Assembly: GCA_964410725.1 (NCBI GenBank)
Contig: CAYPID010000001.1
Location: 1-64,000, forward strand
Reading direction: 5' to 3'
Origin: CALAZP01 sp964410725
GTDB taxonomy: Bacteria > Bacteroidota > Bacteroidia > Chitinophagales > Saprospiraceae
DNA length: 64,000 bases
The position numbers and the translations under genes were made by a program. Of this stretch, positions 46,567 to 55,050 are shown one piece after another; positions within the stretch are counted from its first letter, which is position 1, and each line of letters begins with the position of its first letter. The notes beneath the pieces are model-generated. The model was not told the DNA's origin, made no database searches, and saw nothing but the letters and a program-made list of their open reading frames with translations.

Positions 46567-47879
46567 GTCAAAAAGAATTTGACGATATTATAAAAAATAA
46601 ACTAAGTTCTTTTTCGCCTTCTCAATCGAAGGCAGACTGGTCTTCTTTTGAAAAGAAAATGGAAGCTGATGATCACTTCGACGAGGTAATTAAACACAAA
46701 CTTCAAAGATTTGAAGTGCCTTTTGATCCAAAATCTTGGAAACCCTTAGCTAGAAGAATTGAATCCGAGTTTGGCTGGTTAAATAAAGTGTTTCGATTCA
46801 AATTAGTGGAATTTTCCTTTTTGCTTTTAATAACTTATTTCCTTAATCAGCTTCCCCTTCAGTTAGACCCAGCTAAACCTATAATCAGTAATCTTGGAAA
46901 TATACTCCCCCCTGAAAGCCAGCTCTCGGGCATACAGATAGATGATTCTAATCTTAATGGTTCCTTAGTACTACCCAATCAATACAAACAGTTTGCCAGT
47001 CTTCCTCCAGTTCAAACTAAGGTTGAATTCAAAAGAGAACAGGTTGATTTAAAAGCTAAACTTAACCAGTCAATTTCTAGTCCAAAGCCGAAGGTTGAAA
47101 AGACGAAGGTACTTGAAGGGATTCAGGCCGTTGCTGTCCACTCTCTAGCTTCTTTAAGCCCAATTACCAATAATACAACTGAAGAATTCAAAAAATATGT
47201 ATCCTATAATTTCTTTTATGGAGCTGATGCGAATAGAATAGTTACCCCCTTTGATCCTGAAAATAGGTTTGATAAATTGGACAGATATGCACATGGTTAT
47301 TCATTAGGTCTGACTGTTGATTTACACCGACCAAATTATACAGTTCAAACCGGTTTAATAATTTCTAATAAGCACTATTCTCCAAGACAAGTTATTTATT
47401 ACGCAGGATCGGTAAAAAATGGATTTTTTGGAAAACGACTTGAAGACATAGAGTTAAATATTTTGACCGTACCCTTGCACCTTAAAAAAGAACTCATTGA
47501 AATCAAAAATTGGAAAATATCTGCTTTGGCTGGTATGGCTTGGAATATAGCGCTAAATGCTGATTACAAAATGCAATTTAAGGGCACATCTGACTTCAAT
47601 AACTATAAATCTGGCATACTAGATAACCTATCAAATTCTATTAGAGGTAAACAATTAAATAAAGGGTGGTTAGAAGGTGGTGGATTTGCTGAAAATACCT
47701 ATATGTCTGTCGATTTAGGTTTATCATTTGAACATCCTATTGGAAAGCGTTTCAATTGGTTTGTCCAGCCCACTTATAGGCATACCAATAGAAAACTTGG
47801 TAAAGGCCTTGGACCTGATCAAGATATCATCAACACCTTTTCTTTGTATTCCGGAATTACTTTTAGGCTGATCAGATAG
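46563..47879 (+). CDS. membrane partner of the sigma factor: duplicated N-terminal motif, one membrane span, periplasmic beta-rich domain
   Basis: 438 residues. The N-terminus contains two copies of a 28-residue motif (6-33 and 39-66; FDDIIKNKLSSF ... and FDEVIKHKLQRF ..., each ending with a W and a hydrophobic helix end). One membrane span is at about 81-97. A Pro/Lys-rich linker leads into a beta-rich domain (about 220-438) with the alternating pattern of outer-membrane barrel proteins (YSLGLTVDLHRPNYTVQTGLIISNKHY, AGMAWNIALNADYKM, VDLGLSFEHPIGKRFNW, FSLYSGITFRLIR ending in a terminal aromatic/basic strand). The 4-base overlap with the sigma gene suggests an anti-sigma role for the cytoplasmic part. 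The family is not recognised with certainty. Confidence 0.68.
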   Translation: MSQKEFDDIIKNKLSSFSPSQSKADWSSFEKKMEADDHFDEVIKHKLQRFEVPFDPKSWKPLARRIESEFGWLNKVFRFKLVEFSFLLLITYFLNQLPLQLDPAKPIISNLGNILPPESQLSGIQIDDSNLNGSLVLPNQYKQFASLPPVQTKVEFKREQVDLKAKLNQSISSPKPKVEKTKVLEGIQAVAVHSLASLSPITNNTTEEFKKYVSYNFFYGADANRIVTPFDPENRFDKLDRYAHGYSLGLTVDLHRPNYTVQTGLIISNKHYSPRQVIYYAGSVKNGFFGKRLEDIELNILTVPLHLKKELIEIKNWKISALAGMAWNIALNADYKMQFKGTSDFNNYKSGILDNLSNSIRGKQLNKGWLEGGGFAENTYMSVDLGLSFEHPIGKRFNWFVQPTYRHTNRKLGKGLGPDQDIINTFSLYSGITFRLIR

Positions 47880-47895
47880 TATAAGATATTGGCTC

Positions 47896-48702
47896 TTATT
47901 TATTTCGTTGAATAAGTGGTCTAATTGCGTCAACCGCAATCTTGTGCCCTCCATCTGTTTGCACCAAATTGGCATAAGATTTTAGTTTGCTCATGCGTCT
48001 GATGGCTTTTTTACTGGAAATAATAGGATCATTTCTATCAAAGACCAGCATGATTTCTTTTCCATTTCTTTTCAAATTTCTTTTAATCCTTCTGGGCTTA
48101 ACAGAAAAATGAGAAAGGGAAACCCAACTACCAAACATTCTATTTCTCCTCTGTATATCATTCAAATGATTCTTAAAAAATCTATGCGGCAACCCATTGA
48201 TGGCCCCTGTATTCTCTAAGAATTTGGTAAATTTTAATAAAGTCAAGTCTATTTTATCCCAATTGGCTAATTTGAGTCGGAATTTAAAAGGAATTTTTTC
48301 CAAATGCCTAATCCATCTTGTTCCAAAACCATCCGGAGAAATTAGATAGAGTTTATCAATAGATTGAGGGATAACCTCAAGTAGTTTGATTCCAATCCTG
48401 CCACCCATACTAAAACCAACAATAGAAAAAAGAGAACAGTCTTCCCTTTCCATTATTTTTTGACAAATCTCTGCAATGTCAAATGCATTGAAATAAGAAT
48501 CTTTCCAATCTGAATCTCCGTGGAAAGGCAAATCAATTGCATAAAAGATAGAGTCATCCGACAGCGCTTTCGCTAAAGGCAACATATAACGAGCACTGTT
48601 AGCAAATCCGTGGAAACCTATGAAAAGTTGATTACCCTGACCTACCTTAAGCCCTCTAATGATTCCTTTAGAAGTAGGTATAGAAAATGAAGCTTCTTCC
48701 AA
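47896..48702 (-). CDS. alpha/beta hydrolase
   Basis: 268 residues of the alpha/beta-hydrolase fold: oxyanion region FIGFHGFANSARYM at about 27-40, nucleophile Ser98 in the elbow GFSMGG, acid in FDRNDPII and base histidine in TDGGHKIAV. No signal peptide, so cytoplasmic. Substrate unknown. Follows the Cys-rich lipoprotein gene by 11 bases, on the gyrB-led minus run, but nothing shows a functional link. Confidence 0.83.
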   Translation of the reverse strand: MEEASFSIPTSKGIIRGLKVGQGNQLFIGFHGFANSARYMLPLAKALSDDSIFYAIDLPFHGDSDWKDSYFNAFDIAEICQKIMEREDCSLFSIVGFSMGGRIGIKLLEVIPQSIDKLYLISPDGFGTRWIRHLEKIPFKFRLKLANWDKIDLTLLKFTKFLENTGAINGLPHRFFKNHLNDIQRRNRMFGSWVSLSHFSVKPRRIKRNLKRNGKEIMLVFDRNDPIISSKKAIRRMSKLKSYANLVQTDGGHKIAVDAIRPLIQRNK

Positions 48703-48713
48703 ATGTGTTTTTT

Positions 48714-49385
48714 TTAATTATTGTGATAAGCTGCATTATGAGCTAGTGCTGCACCACAAGTCGCACAATTGCCAGCTGCACCACTCCCCCCTGCACACCC
48801 ATTGGTACATACATAATGATAGACACCAGGGTTAACTGTACCTATAGACAAAGCTGAGGGCGTATTCCCAGCATTATTTGACCCAGAGGTTTGATTTTGA
48901 AACAAGGGACTCAGCGGTTGGGTTCCCTGAGGTGCGGCCTGAATAGGTGAAGCTGCAGAAGGAGCTCCTTGATTGTGGAAAGCTTGATTATGAATATACG
49001 CAGAACCACAAGTTGGACATGTTCCTTCAGTAGCACCTCCACTTCCCGCACAGCTATTTGGACAGATGTAGTGTTGTACTCCAGAATTGGCAACTGGTTG
49101 GTTTTGTGTTGGCTGCGTTTGATTGTGGAAAGCCTGATTGTGGGTATAAGCAGAACCACAAGTTGGACACGTTCCCTCAGTAGCACCTCCACTTCCCGCA
49201 CAATTATTTGGACAAATATAATGTTGAACCCCAGAGGCTACAGGTGAAGGAGTATTATTCATTGGAGCAATCTGGTCTGGTCTATTAGGGTTAACCGCAC
49301 TATTCGCAGTGGAATCCTCTTGATATCCCTGAGCACAAGAAAATAACAGGCCAGAACTGATTAAGATAAACATCAATTTTTTCAT
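48714..49385 (-). CDS. lipoprotein with three tandem Cys-rich (CxxxC...CxxC) repeats
   Basis: 223 residues from the ATG at 49385; ATG 49400 and GTG 49409 are alternative starts. The leader MKKLMFILISSGLLFSC has a lipobox (LFSC). The mature protein contains three copies of a roughly 40-residue unit: HY(I/V)C(P/T)N-x-CAG, then a spacer, C-xx-CG, then A-x-HN-x-A(F/Y)HN. Four cysteines plus histidines per unit suggest a zinc- or other metal-binding ribbon, reminiscent of the short heavy-metal-binding repeats of Bacteroidota; the metal is inferred. Repeats are separated by Gln/Asn/Pro/Ala linkers. The first two units are nearly identical at DNA level, implying recent duplication. Starts right behind smpB. 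Confidence 0.75.
   Translation of the reverse strand: MKKLMFILISSGLLFSCAQGYQEDSTANSAVNPNRPDQIAPMNNTPSPVASGVQHYICPNNCAGSGGATEGTCPTCGSAYTHNQAFHNQTQPTQNQPVANSGVQHYICPNSCAGSGGATEGTCPTCGSAYIHNQAFHNQGAPSAASPIQAAPQGTQPLSPLFQNQTSGSNNAGNTPSALSIGTVNPGVYHYVCTNGCAGGSGAAGNCATCGAALAHNAAYHNN
48971..49220. repeat. near-identical 100-bp direct repeat (period 150 bp) inside the Cys-rich lipoprotein gene
   Basis: Segments 48971-49070 and 49121-49220 align base for base with only scattered differences, offset exactly 150 bases (50 codons), in frame. They encode the first two Cys-rich units. The third unit, nearest the C-terminus, is more diverged. Confidence 0.85.
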
Positions 49386-49405
49386 ATCATTATTTTTCAT
49401 GATTA

Positions 49406-49879
49406 TCACAAATTAAGCTTTTTTATTCTTGAAAGTGCCACTTTTGATTCCCTTTCTTTAATAGTGGCCCGCTTATCATAAACTTTTTTACCCTTTGCCA
49501 AGGCGACTTCAATTTTAGCAAAACCACGGTCATCTATGAATAGTTTGACAGGAACTATGGTCAACCCTTTTTCCTTAACCTTTTTTTCAAGTTTTCTTAA
49601 CTCCTGTCTCTTTAATAAAAGCTTGCGAATTCTCCTTGGCTCGTGATTAGCAATGTTACCAAACTCATATTCGGCTATAAACAAATTTCTTATAAAGAGC
49701 TCTCCCCCCTTAAATATACAAAAGGCATCTGCTAAGTTAACATTACCAGACCTGATAGACTTGATTTCGGTTCCTTGCAATACTACGCCTGCTACAAGTT
49801 TTTCCAAAAAACTGTAATCGTAAGCCGCTCTTTTATTTAGTATTTCAACCTTTTTTCTAGGTTTTTTCTTCTCTGCCAT
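49406..49879 (-). CDS. smpB: SsrA-binding protein
   Basis: 157-residue tmRNA partner in ribosome rescue. NKRAAYDYSFLEKLVAGVVLQGTEIKSIRSG, DAFCIFKGGELFIRN, HEPRRIRKLLLKRQEL and the basic tail KKVYDKRATIKERESK are diagnostic, and the C-terminal helix is complete. It follows the ScfR-like regulator gene by 31 bases in the gyrB run. The cognate tmRNA gene is not in this window. Confidence 0.96.
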   Translation of the reverse strand: MAEKKKPRKKVEILNKRAAYDYSFLEKLVAGVVLQGTEIKSIRSGNVNLADAFCIFKGGELFIRNLFIAEYEFGNIANHEPRRIRKLLLKRQELRKLEKKVKEKGLTIVPVKLFIDDRGFAKIEVALAKGKKVYDKRATIKERESKVALSRIKKLNL

Positions 49880-49910
49880 TTTTCAATAAATCCTGAATCA
49901 CCAATTAAAC

Positions 49911-51380
49911 TCACACCGCGTTCAAATTTTTTAAAGTGTCCAAAATAGAATGTAATTTCCTTTTCCTTTGTTCAATCAAAGGAGGAGCCACTCTTTTTTC
50001 GCAATCTACTGCCCCACATCTTTCACAACTATTATTAACCAAAACAGGTTCCATCAAACAAGAATCCGATAACCATGTGATTTTATTTCCTAAGTTTTCA
50101 TCAATTCTAATACCAATGGATACACTCACTTTTTTGTCTTTATCCGTGCGGTGTTTAGAACCCATACTGATTACCAGATACTCTTCTTTACTTACTATAC
50201 TCTTGGACCTTTGGACTGTAACTTCTGATACTTTTTCTACTTGCCCCAAACAACTTATTCCCAACCATTTTCTACAATAGTGTTCATTCGGACCACTTGA
50301 ATGAAGTTGAGGCTTGACATTAATATGTAATTCTCTATCAATTTGAAAATAATCCGTGTTAGCATCACCTACCAATCGAATAAAAAATATTTTGTCCATG
50401 CCAAAGAATCTAGGTAAGACATTGGTTAGCCGATGAAAAAACATTTCTGGAGATACATCATACTGTTTGAAGATTTCCCAAAAAAGCTGACCATTCCATT
50501 TTGGTGCGTCCAACCATCTTTGTACATTTTTTACAAAGGAGTTAATAGGTAAATGAAGTGCTACTGAAAAATATATAGCTTTTGAATGATTCAATACTTG
50601 TTCGAAAGTTTGAGGTCTAATAATTGAAGAGGTGTTTGACCTTTCCTTTAATTTCAAAACCGAGAAACCCAATTCTTTTCCAAATTCAAATGCTAATTGG
50701 CGCTCCGTTAAAGAACTTCTGGTAAGAAATTTTCTTTCAAGTGGAAGAAATAAGGCTCTGAACTCCCCCAATATTGGAATTTCATCTAACCCTCCTCGAA
50801 CAATTTGATAATCGTATTCAGTAGATAAAATTGTTCCAAGTGTAGCAGAAGAAACAGGATAGTTATCCGCTATATGGTGTGCTTTAATGAAGTTGCTGGT
50901 TGTTTCTTCTAGATCCTCAAAATAATTATGATTAAGCTCCAAATAATTTTTTAGTGCAACGAAGAAGAAATTTTCCTCCTTAACCTCGTGGTTTTGAGAT
51001 AACTCTATTAACGTAGAGATAAATGCACCTACTCTAACCGGAGCATTGGCGATAATTTCAACCACTTTAGACAGCTCAATTCCATACAGATCCAAGGGTA
51101 ATTCATTGAGAAAGTTAGACTTAAGCAATTGGGCAACAGGAGCTAATTGATCTTCCATTTCCGAAGATTCTAACTGATACTCTGAAGTATTCAGAGCATT
51201 GGCCAGCATCCTCAATTTTTCCTTTTTGGGAAACTTTTTTCCTTTCTCAATTTCATTTAGATAAGATATTGATATGCCGCTTAATCTGGAAAGTTCAGAA
51301 AATGACATACCATTTTTTTGTCTAAGCAGTTTAACTTTTAGACCGAAAATAATTCTATCGTAAATGCTATTTGGTTGCAT
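49911..51380 (-). CDS. XRE-family regulator of the ScfR/PrpR type with a C-terminal Cys cluster
   Basis: 489 residues. An N-terminal XRE helix-turn-helix (about 10-65; LRQKNGMSFSELSRLSGISISYLNEIEKGKKFP) precedes a long ImmA/IrrE-like and DUF2083-like middle. The C-terminus has CERCGAVDCEKRVAPPLIEQRKRK, resembling the Cys cluster of PrpR/MccR/RamB-type short-chain fatty acid regulators, where it binds an iron-sulfur cluster. Further cysteines (EHYCRKWLGISCLG) fit that arrangement. It probably controls propionate, glyoxylate or similar carbon metabolism, but none of those genes is next to it. Starts 4 bases after gyrB ends, so it is transcribed with gyrB. Confidence 0.8.
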   Translation of the reverse strand: MQPNSIYDRIIFGLKVKLLRQKNGMSFSELSRLSGISISYLNEIEKGKKFPKKEKLRMLANALNTSEYQLESSEMEDQLAPVAQLLKSNFLNELPLDLYGIELSKVVEIIANAPVRVGAFISTLIELSQNHEVKEENFFFVALKNYLELNHNYFEDLEETTSNFIKAHHIADNYPVSSATLGTILSTEYDYQIVRGGLDEIPILGEFRALFLPLERKFLTRSSLTERQLAFEFGKELGFSVLKLKERSNTSSIIRPQTFEQVLNHSKAIYFSVALHLPINSFVKNVQRWLDAPKWNGQLFWEIFKQYDVSPEMFFHRLTNVLPRFFGMDKIFFIRLVGDANTDYFQIDRELHINVKPQLHSSGPNEHYCRKWLGISCLGQVEKVSEVTVQRSKSIVSKEEYLVISMGSKHRTDKDKKVSVSIGIRIDENLGNKITWLSDSCLMEPVLVNNSCERCGAVDCEKRVAPPLIEQRKRKLHSILDTLKNLNAV

Positions 51381-51384
51381 TTAA

Positions 51385-53352
51385 TCAAATATCCACATTG
51401 GCATACTTAGCATTAGCCTCTATAAAGGCCCGCCTTGGGGGGACTTCATCTCCCATTAACATAGAAAACACCCTATCTGCCTCTTTAGCATCATCAATGG
51501 AAACTTGCCTAAGAATTCTAGTGTCAGGATCCATGGTGGTTTCCCAAAGTTGTTCTGCATTCATTTCCCCGAGCCCCTTATATCGCTGTACCTTGACGCT
51601 GCTATCATTTTCTCCGGAACCATAAGTGGCAATGGCCTCCTTTCTTTCCTCTTCCGACCAACAATACCTAAACTGTTTACCCTTTTTAACCAAATATAAG
51701 GGAGGCGCAGCAATATAGATATAACCTTGTTCTACCAGCAGCCGCATATATCGGAAAAAGAATGTCAAAATCAAGGTAGTGATGTGACTTCCATCTACAT
51801 CAGCATCCGTCATGATAATGATTTTATGATACCGCAGTTTTTCAATATTCAAAACCCTTTCTCCCCCTTCTTCTTCCTGAATACTCACCCCTAAGGCAGT
51901 AAAAATATTTTTAATTTCTTCATTTTCGTAAATCCGATGCTCTAAAGCCTTCTCTACGTTCAAAATTTTTCCCCTCAATGGAAGAATTGCTTGAAAATGT
52001 CTATCTCTTCCCTGTTTGGCTGTTCCGCCCGCTGAATCTCCTTCCACCAAAAATATTTCTGCTTCTTCAGATTTTTTAGTTGAACAATCGGCAAGTTTTC
52101 CCGGAAGTCCACTTCCGGTGAGGACATTTTTTCGTTGAACAAGTTCTCTGGCTTTTCTCGCTGCTTGACGGGCTGTTGCCGCTAGAATAACCTTATCCAT
52201 TACCCGCTTAGCTTCCTTTGGATTTTCCTCCAAAAAGGCACTCAAGATATCTCCCATGGCCCTAGACACAATCCCCGTAACCTCTGAGTTACCCAATTCT
52301 CCTTTAGTTTGACCCTTAAATTGTGGCTCGGGAACCTTAACACTAATGACCGCTGTTAATCCTTCTCTAAAATCTTCAGCACTTGGCTTTATTTTTTTAA
52401 AAAAGCCATTGTCCTCCCCGTACTTTTTAAATATCCGATTGATCGCCATTCTAAAACCATTTACATGGGTTCCTCCTTCTCTGGTATTGATATTGTTGAC
52501 GTACGAATAAATCAATTCAGAATAAGAAGTATTGTATAACATGGCTACTTCTACCTCCACATTATCCTCTTTGCCAATCACGTGAATGGGGTGTTCCAAC
52601 AACCGCTGTTTGGAATTATCCAAAAAAGTAACGAACTCTTTTAATCCCCCTTCTGAATAAAAGGTTTCCGTTTTGTACTTCCCTTTTTCCTCTTCTCTTT
52701 CATCCACAAGTGTTAAAGTCAACCCTTTATTCAAAAAGGCTAATTCCCTTAATCTATTGGATAAAACATCAAATTTATATAGCGTGGTTTCAAAAATGCT
52801 TTCATCTGGTAAGAAGGTAATTTTAGTACCCGTTTGGTCAGCATCTCCGATGATATTTACTTTAGAGGTAGGAATTCCCTTTTCATAGGTTTGCTCAAAA
52901 ACCTTACCCTCTCTTCTGACTTCAGCTCTTAAATGAGAAGAAAGCGCATTCACACAAGACACACCAACACCATGTAATCCCCCAGAAACCTGATATGTAT
53001 CCTTATCAAATTTTCCTCCAGCATGTAAAACCGTCATTACTACCTCTAATGCAGATTTTTGAAGTTTTTCATGCATCCCTGTTGGAATACCCCTTCCGTT
53101 ATCAATTACGGTAATGGAACCATCTTTGTGAATTATGGTATCAATTTTGGAACAATGCCCCGCTAAATGTTCATCTATGGAATTATCTATGACTTCCCAA
53201 ACCAAATGATGTAACCCCTTGGTGTCAGTACTTCCAATATACATTCCTGGACGCAATCTAACTGCCTCCAATCCTTCAAGTGCTTGAATATTACCTGCAC
53301 CATAAGTTCCATTTGACGACCCGTTTCCAGAATTTTTTTCCTTATTTTCCAT
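51385..53352 (-). CDS. gyrB: DNA gyrase subunit B
   Basis: 655 residues from the ATG at 53352. An in-frame ATG at 53391 would add 13 residues unusual for GyrB and share its bases with the tsaE start. GHKL ATPase (RPGMYIG, EVIDNSIDEHLAGHC, DNGRGIP, GGLHGVGVSCVNALS), TOPRIM (LVEGDSAGGTAKQGRD, DADVDGSHI) and C-terminal YKGLGEMNAEQLWETTMDP are complete. Introduces negative supercoils with GyrA, which is not in this window. It heads a minus-strand run with the ScfR-like regulator, smpB, the lipoprotein and the hydrolase. Confidence 0.95.
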   Translation of the reverse strand: MENKEKNSGNGSSNGTYGAGNIQALEGLEAVRLRPGMYIGSTDTKGLHHLVWEVIDNSIDEHLAGHCSKIDTIIHKDGSITVIDNGRGIPTGMHEKLQKSALEVVMTVLHAGGKFDKDTYQVSGGLHGVGVSCVNALSSHLRAEVRREGKVFEQTYEKGIPTSKVNIIGDADQTGTKITFLPDESIFETTLYKFDVLSNRLRELAFLNKGLTLTLVDEREEEKGKYKTETFYSEGGLKEFVTFLDNSKQRLLEHPIHVIGKEDNVEVEVAMLYNTSYSELIYSYVNNINTREGGTHVNGFRMAINRIFKKYGEDNGFFKKIKPSAEDFREGLTAVISVKVPEPQFKGQTKGELGNSEVTGIVSRAMGDILSAFLEENPKEAKRVMDKVILAATARQAARKARELVQRKNVLTGSGLPGKLADCSTKKSEEAEIFLVEGDSAGGTAKQGRDRHFQAILPLRGKILNVEKALEHRIYENEEIKNIFTALGVSIQEEEGGERVLNIEKLRYHKIIIMTDADVDGSHITTLILTFFFRYMRLLVEQGYIYIAAPPLYLVKKGKQFRYCWSEEERKEAIATYGSGENDSSVKVQRYKGLGEMNAEQLWETTMDPDTRILRQVSIDDAKEADRVFSMLMGDEVPPRRAFIEANAKYANVDI

Positions 53353-53356
53353 AACA

Positions 53357-53364
53357 CAAAAATA
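53357..53364 (-). promoter_or_regulatory. candidate -7 element of gyrB
   Basis: TATTTTTG on the minus strand, perfect -7 match, but it ends only 5 bases before the gyrB ATG at 53352, so the transcript would be nearly leaderless; no -33 TTTG is at the usual distance. A second near-match on the plus strand (TATTTTTA, 53367-53374) could serve tsaE. Confidence 0.25.
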
Positions 53365-53389
53365 GGTATTTTTAGTCACAAAATACGCC

Positions 53390-53803
53390 ATGATAACCTA
53401 CGACCAATCTGCTTCAAACCTAAATAAAACCGCTAGTGAAATAAGGTTAAAAGCAGGTAATCGAAAAGTATGGCTCTTTTACGGAGATATGGGAGCTGGC
53501 AAAACCACTCTTATCAAAAGTATTTGCGCCCAAATGGGTTGTGTAGATGAAGTGACTAGCCCAACATTCAGTATCATCAATGAATATCAAACTGATCAAA
53601 ATGAGGTCATCTATCATATAGACCTTTACCGGTTAGAAAGTTCAAATGAATTAATTGATATAGGTTTTGAAGAAGTAACTGATGGCAGTCATTATTGCTT
53701 TATAGAATGGCCTCAAATAGCTGTTGACTTCCTTCCGACCGATTGTTTCCCTATACGAATTGAAATTATCAATTCCACCCACAGAAAAATCCTATTTTTG
53801 TAA
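53390..53803 (+). CDS. tsaE: tRNA threonylcarbamoyladenosine biosynthesis ATPase TsaE
   Basis: 137 residues with the P-loop GDMGAGKTT at 32-40 and the family features SPTFSIINEY, HIDLYRL and FIEWPQIA. Works with TsaD and TsaB to make the t6A modification of tRNAs reading ANN codons. The ATG overlaps an antisense ATG in the palindrome CATG at 53389-53392. It is followed 17 bases later by the alanine dehydrogenase gene, a pairing seen elsewhere in Bacteroidota. Confidence 0.94.
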   Translation: MITYDQSASNLNKTASEIRLKAGNRKVWLFYGDMGAGKTTLIKSICAQMGCVDEVTSPTFSIINEYQTDQNEVIYHIDLYRLESSNELIDIGFEEVTDGSHYCFIEWPQIAVDFLPTDCFPIRIEIINSTHRKILFL

Positions 53804-53820
53804 ATAATTTTTGTTTCTAA

Positions 53821-55050
53821 ATGAGTGATCAAGGAAAGAAAATTCCCATTCCGAAAGAGCTGACACACGTTGGAATTGAAACCATGACGGAGATGCTTCC
53901 TCAGCAATTAAAAGGAGGGAAATTTACCGTAGGTATTCCATTAGAACTAACAAAGGGAGAAAAAAGAGTAGCCCTTATTCCATCGTCTATTCGAACGCTG
54001 GTCACTCATGGTCACCAAATCTTAGTCCAATCCAACGCCGGAATTGGCGCTCATTTCACGGATCAAGAATTTTCAGAAGCTGGGGCAAAAATTTGTAACA
54101 GCCTGGAAGAAGTTTACGATTGCGATCTCATCATCAAAGTAGCTCCGCCCTCTGTCCAAGAAATTGAACTAATGAAGCCTTACCAGTTGCTTATTTCCCC
54201 TTTGCAACTACCCCTCATCAATAGTGACTATATTCAGAAATTACAGTCCAAAAAAGTAATTGCCTTGGCGATGGAATATATACAAGATGAGGTTGGCACT
54301 TTTCCAATAGTCAGAATTATGAGTGAAATGGCGGGACTCAATGCCATCCTAACAGGAGCAGAGTTACTTTCCAAAGCTAAAGGAGGGAAGGGGATGCTTT
54401 TAGGTGGCATTTCAGGGGTACCTAGTGCAAAGGTGGTCATTCTCGGAGCTGGAATAGTTTCTGAATATGCCACTCGAGCAGCGCTGGGACTTGGAGCGGA
54501 AGTAAGGATTTTTGATGATAATATCTACAAATTAAAAAAACTTCAAAATAAAATAGGAAGACCCGTTTACACTTCTGCAGTCAATCAAACGTATTTAAAA
54601 GAAGAATTGATCTCTGCTGATTTAGCAATCGGAGCCATGCATTCCAAAACTGGTAGAACTCCCATGATTGTAGATGAAAATATGGTCATGTCCATGAAAA
54701 AAGGCAGCGTAATTATAGACGTTAGCATCGACCAAGGTGGCTGTTTTGAAACTTCAGAAGTTACCTCATTTGAAAATCCCACATTTATTAGGCACGATGT
54801 GATTCATTATTGTGTCCCTAATATGGCTTCTAAAGTTAGCCGAACGGCTTCTATTGCCTTTAGTAACATCTTAACTCCCATCTTATTAAAGGCATCTCAC
54901 CCAGCTGGAATAGAATATTTTATAACTTCCCAACCGGGATTGCGCAATGGCATCTATTCCTTTAAAGGATACCTCACTAATGCCTATCTCAGCCAAAGGT
55001 TCAATCTAAAATTTATGGACTTAAGTCTGCTGATTACTTCCCAACATTAA
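53821..55050 (+). CDS. ald: alanine dehydrogenase
   Basis: 409 residues. After a 35-residue N-terminal extension, the standard fold begins (VGIPLELTKGEKRVALIP) and the NAD-binding Rossmann loop GAGIVSEYATRAALGLGAEV is present, followed by the C-terminal region GGCFETS...PNMASKVSRTAS. It interconverts L-alanine and pyruvate plus ammonia. The extension (MSDQGKKIPIPKELTHVG...) is also known from other Bacteroidota members. Ends in a 4-base convergent overlap with the GT39 gene. Confidence 0.92.
   Translation: MSDQGKKIPIPKELTHVGIETMTEMLPQQLKGGKFTVGIPLELTKGEKRVALIPSSIRTLVTHGHQILVQSNAGIGAHFTDQEFSEAGAKICNSLEEVYDCDLIIKVAPPSVQEIELMKPYQLLISPLQLPLINSDYIQKLQSKKVIALAMEYIQDEVGTFPIVRIMSEMAGLNAILTGAELLSKAKGGKGMLLGGISGVPSAKVVILGAGIVSEYATRAALGLGAEVRIFDDNIYKLKKLQNKIGRPVYTSAVNQTYLKEELISADLAIGAMHSKTGRTPMIVDENMVMSMKKGSVIIDVSIDQGGCFETSEVTSFENPTFIRHDVIHYCVPNMASKVSRTASIAFSNILTPILLKASHPAGIEYFITSQPGLRNGIYSFKGYLTNAYLSQRFNLKFMDLSLLITSQH

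Noticed and set aside
51385..53391. gyrB start at 53391
   Set aside because: Adds 13 residues atypical for GyrB and coincides with the opposite tsaE start; the ATG at 53352 is preferred.
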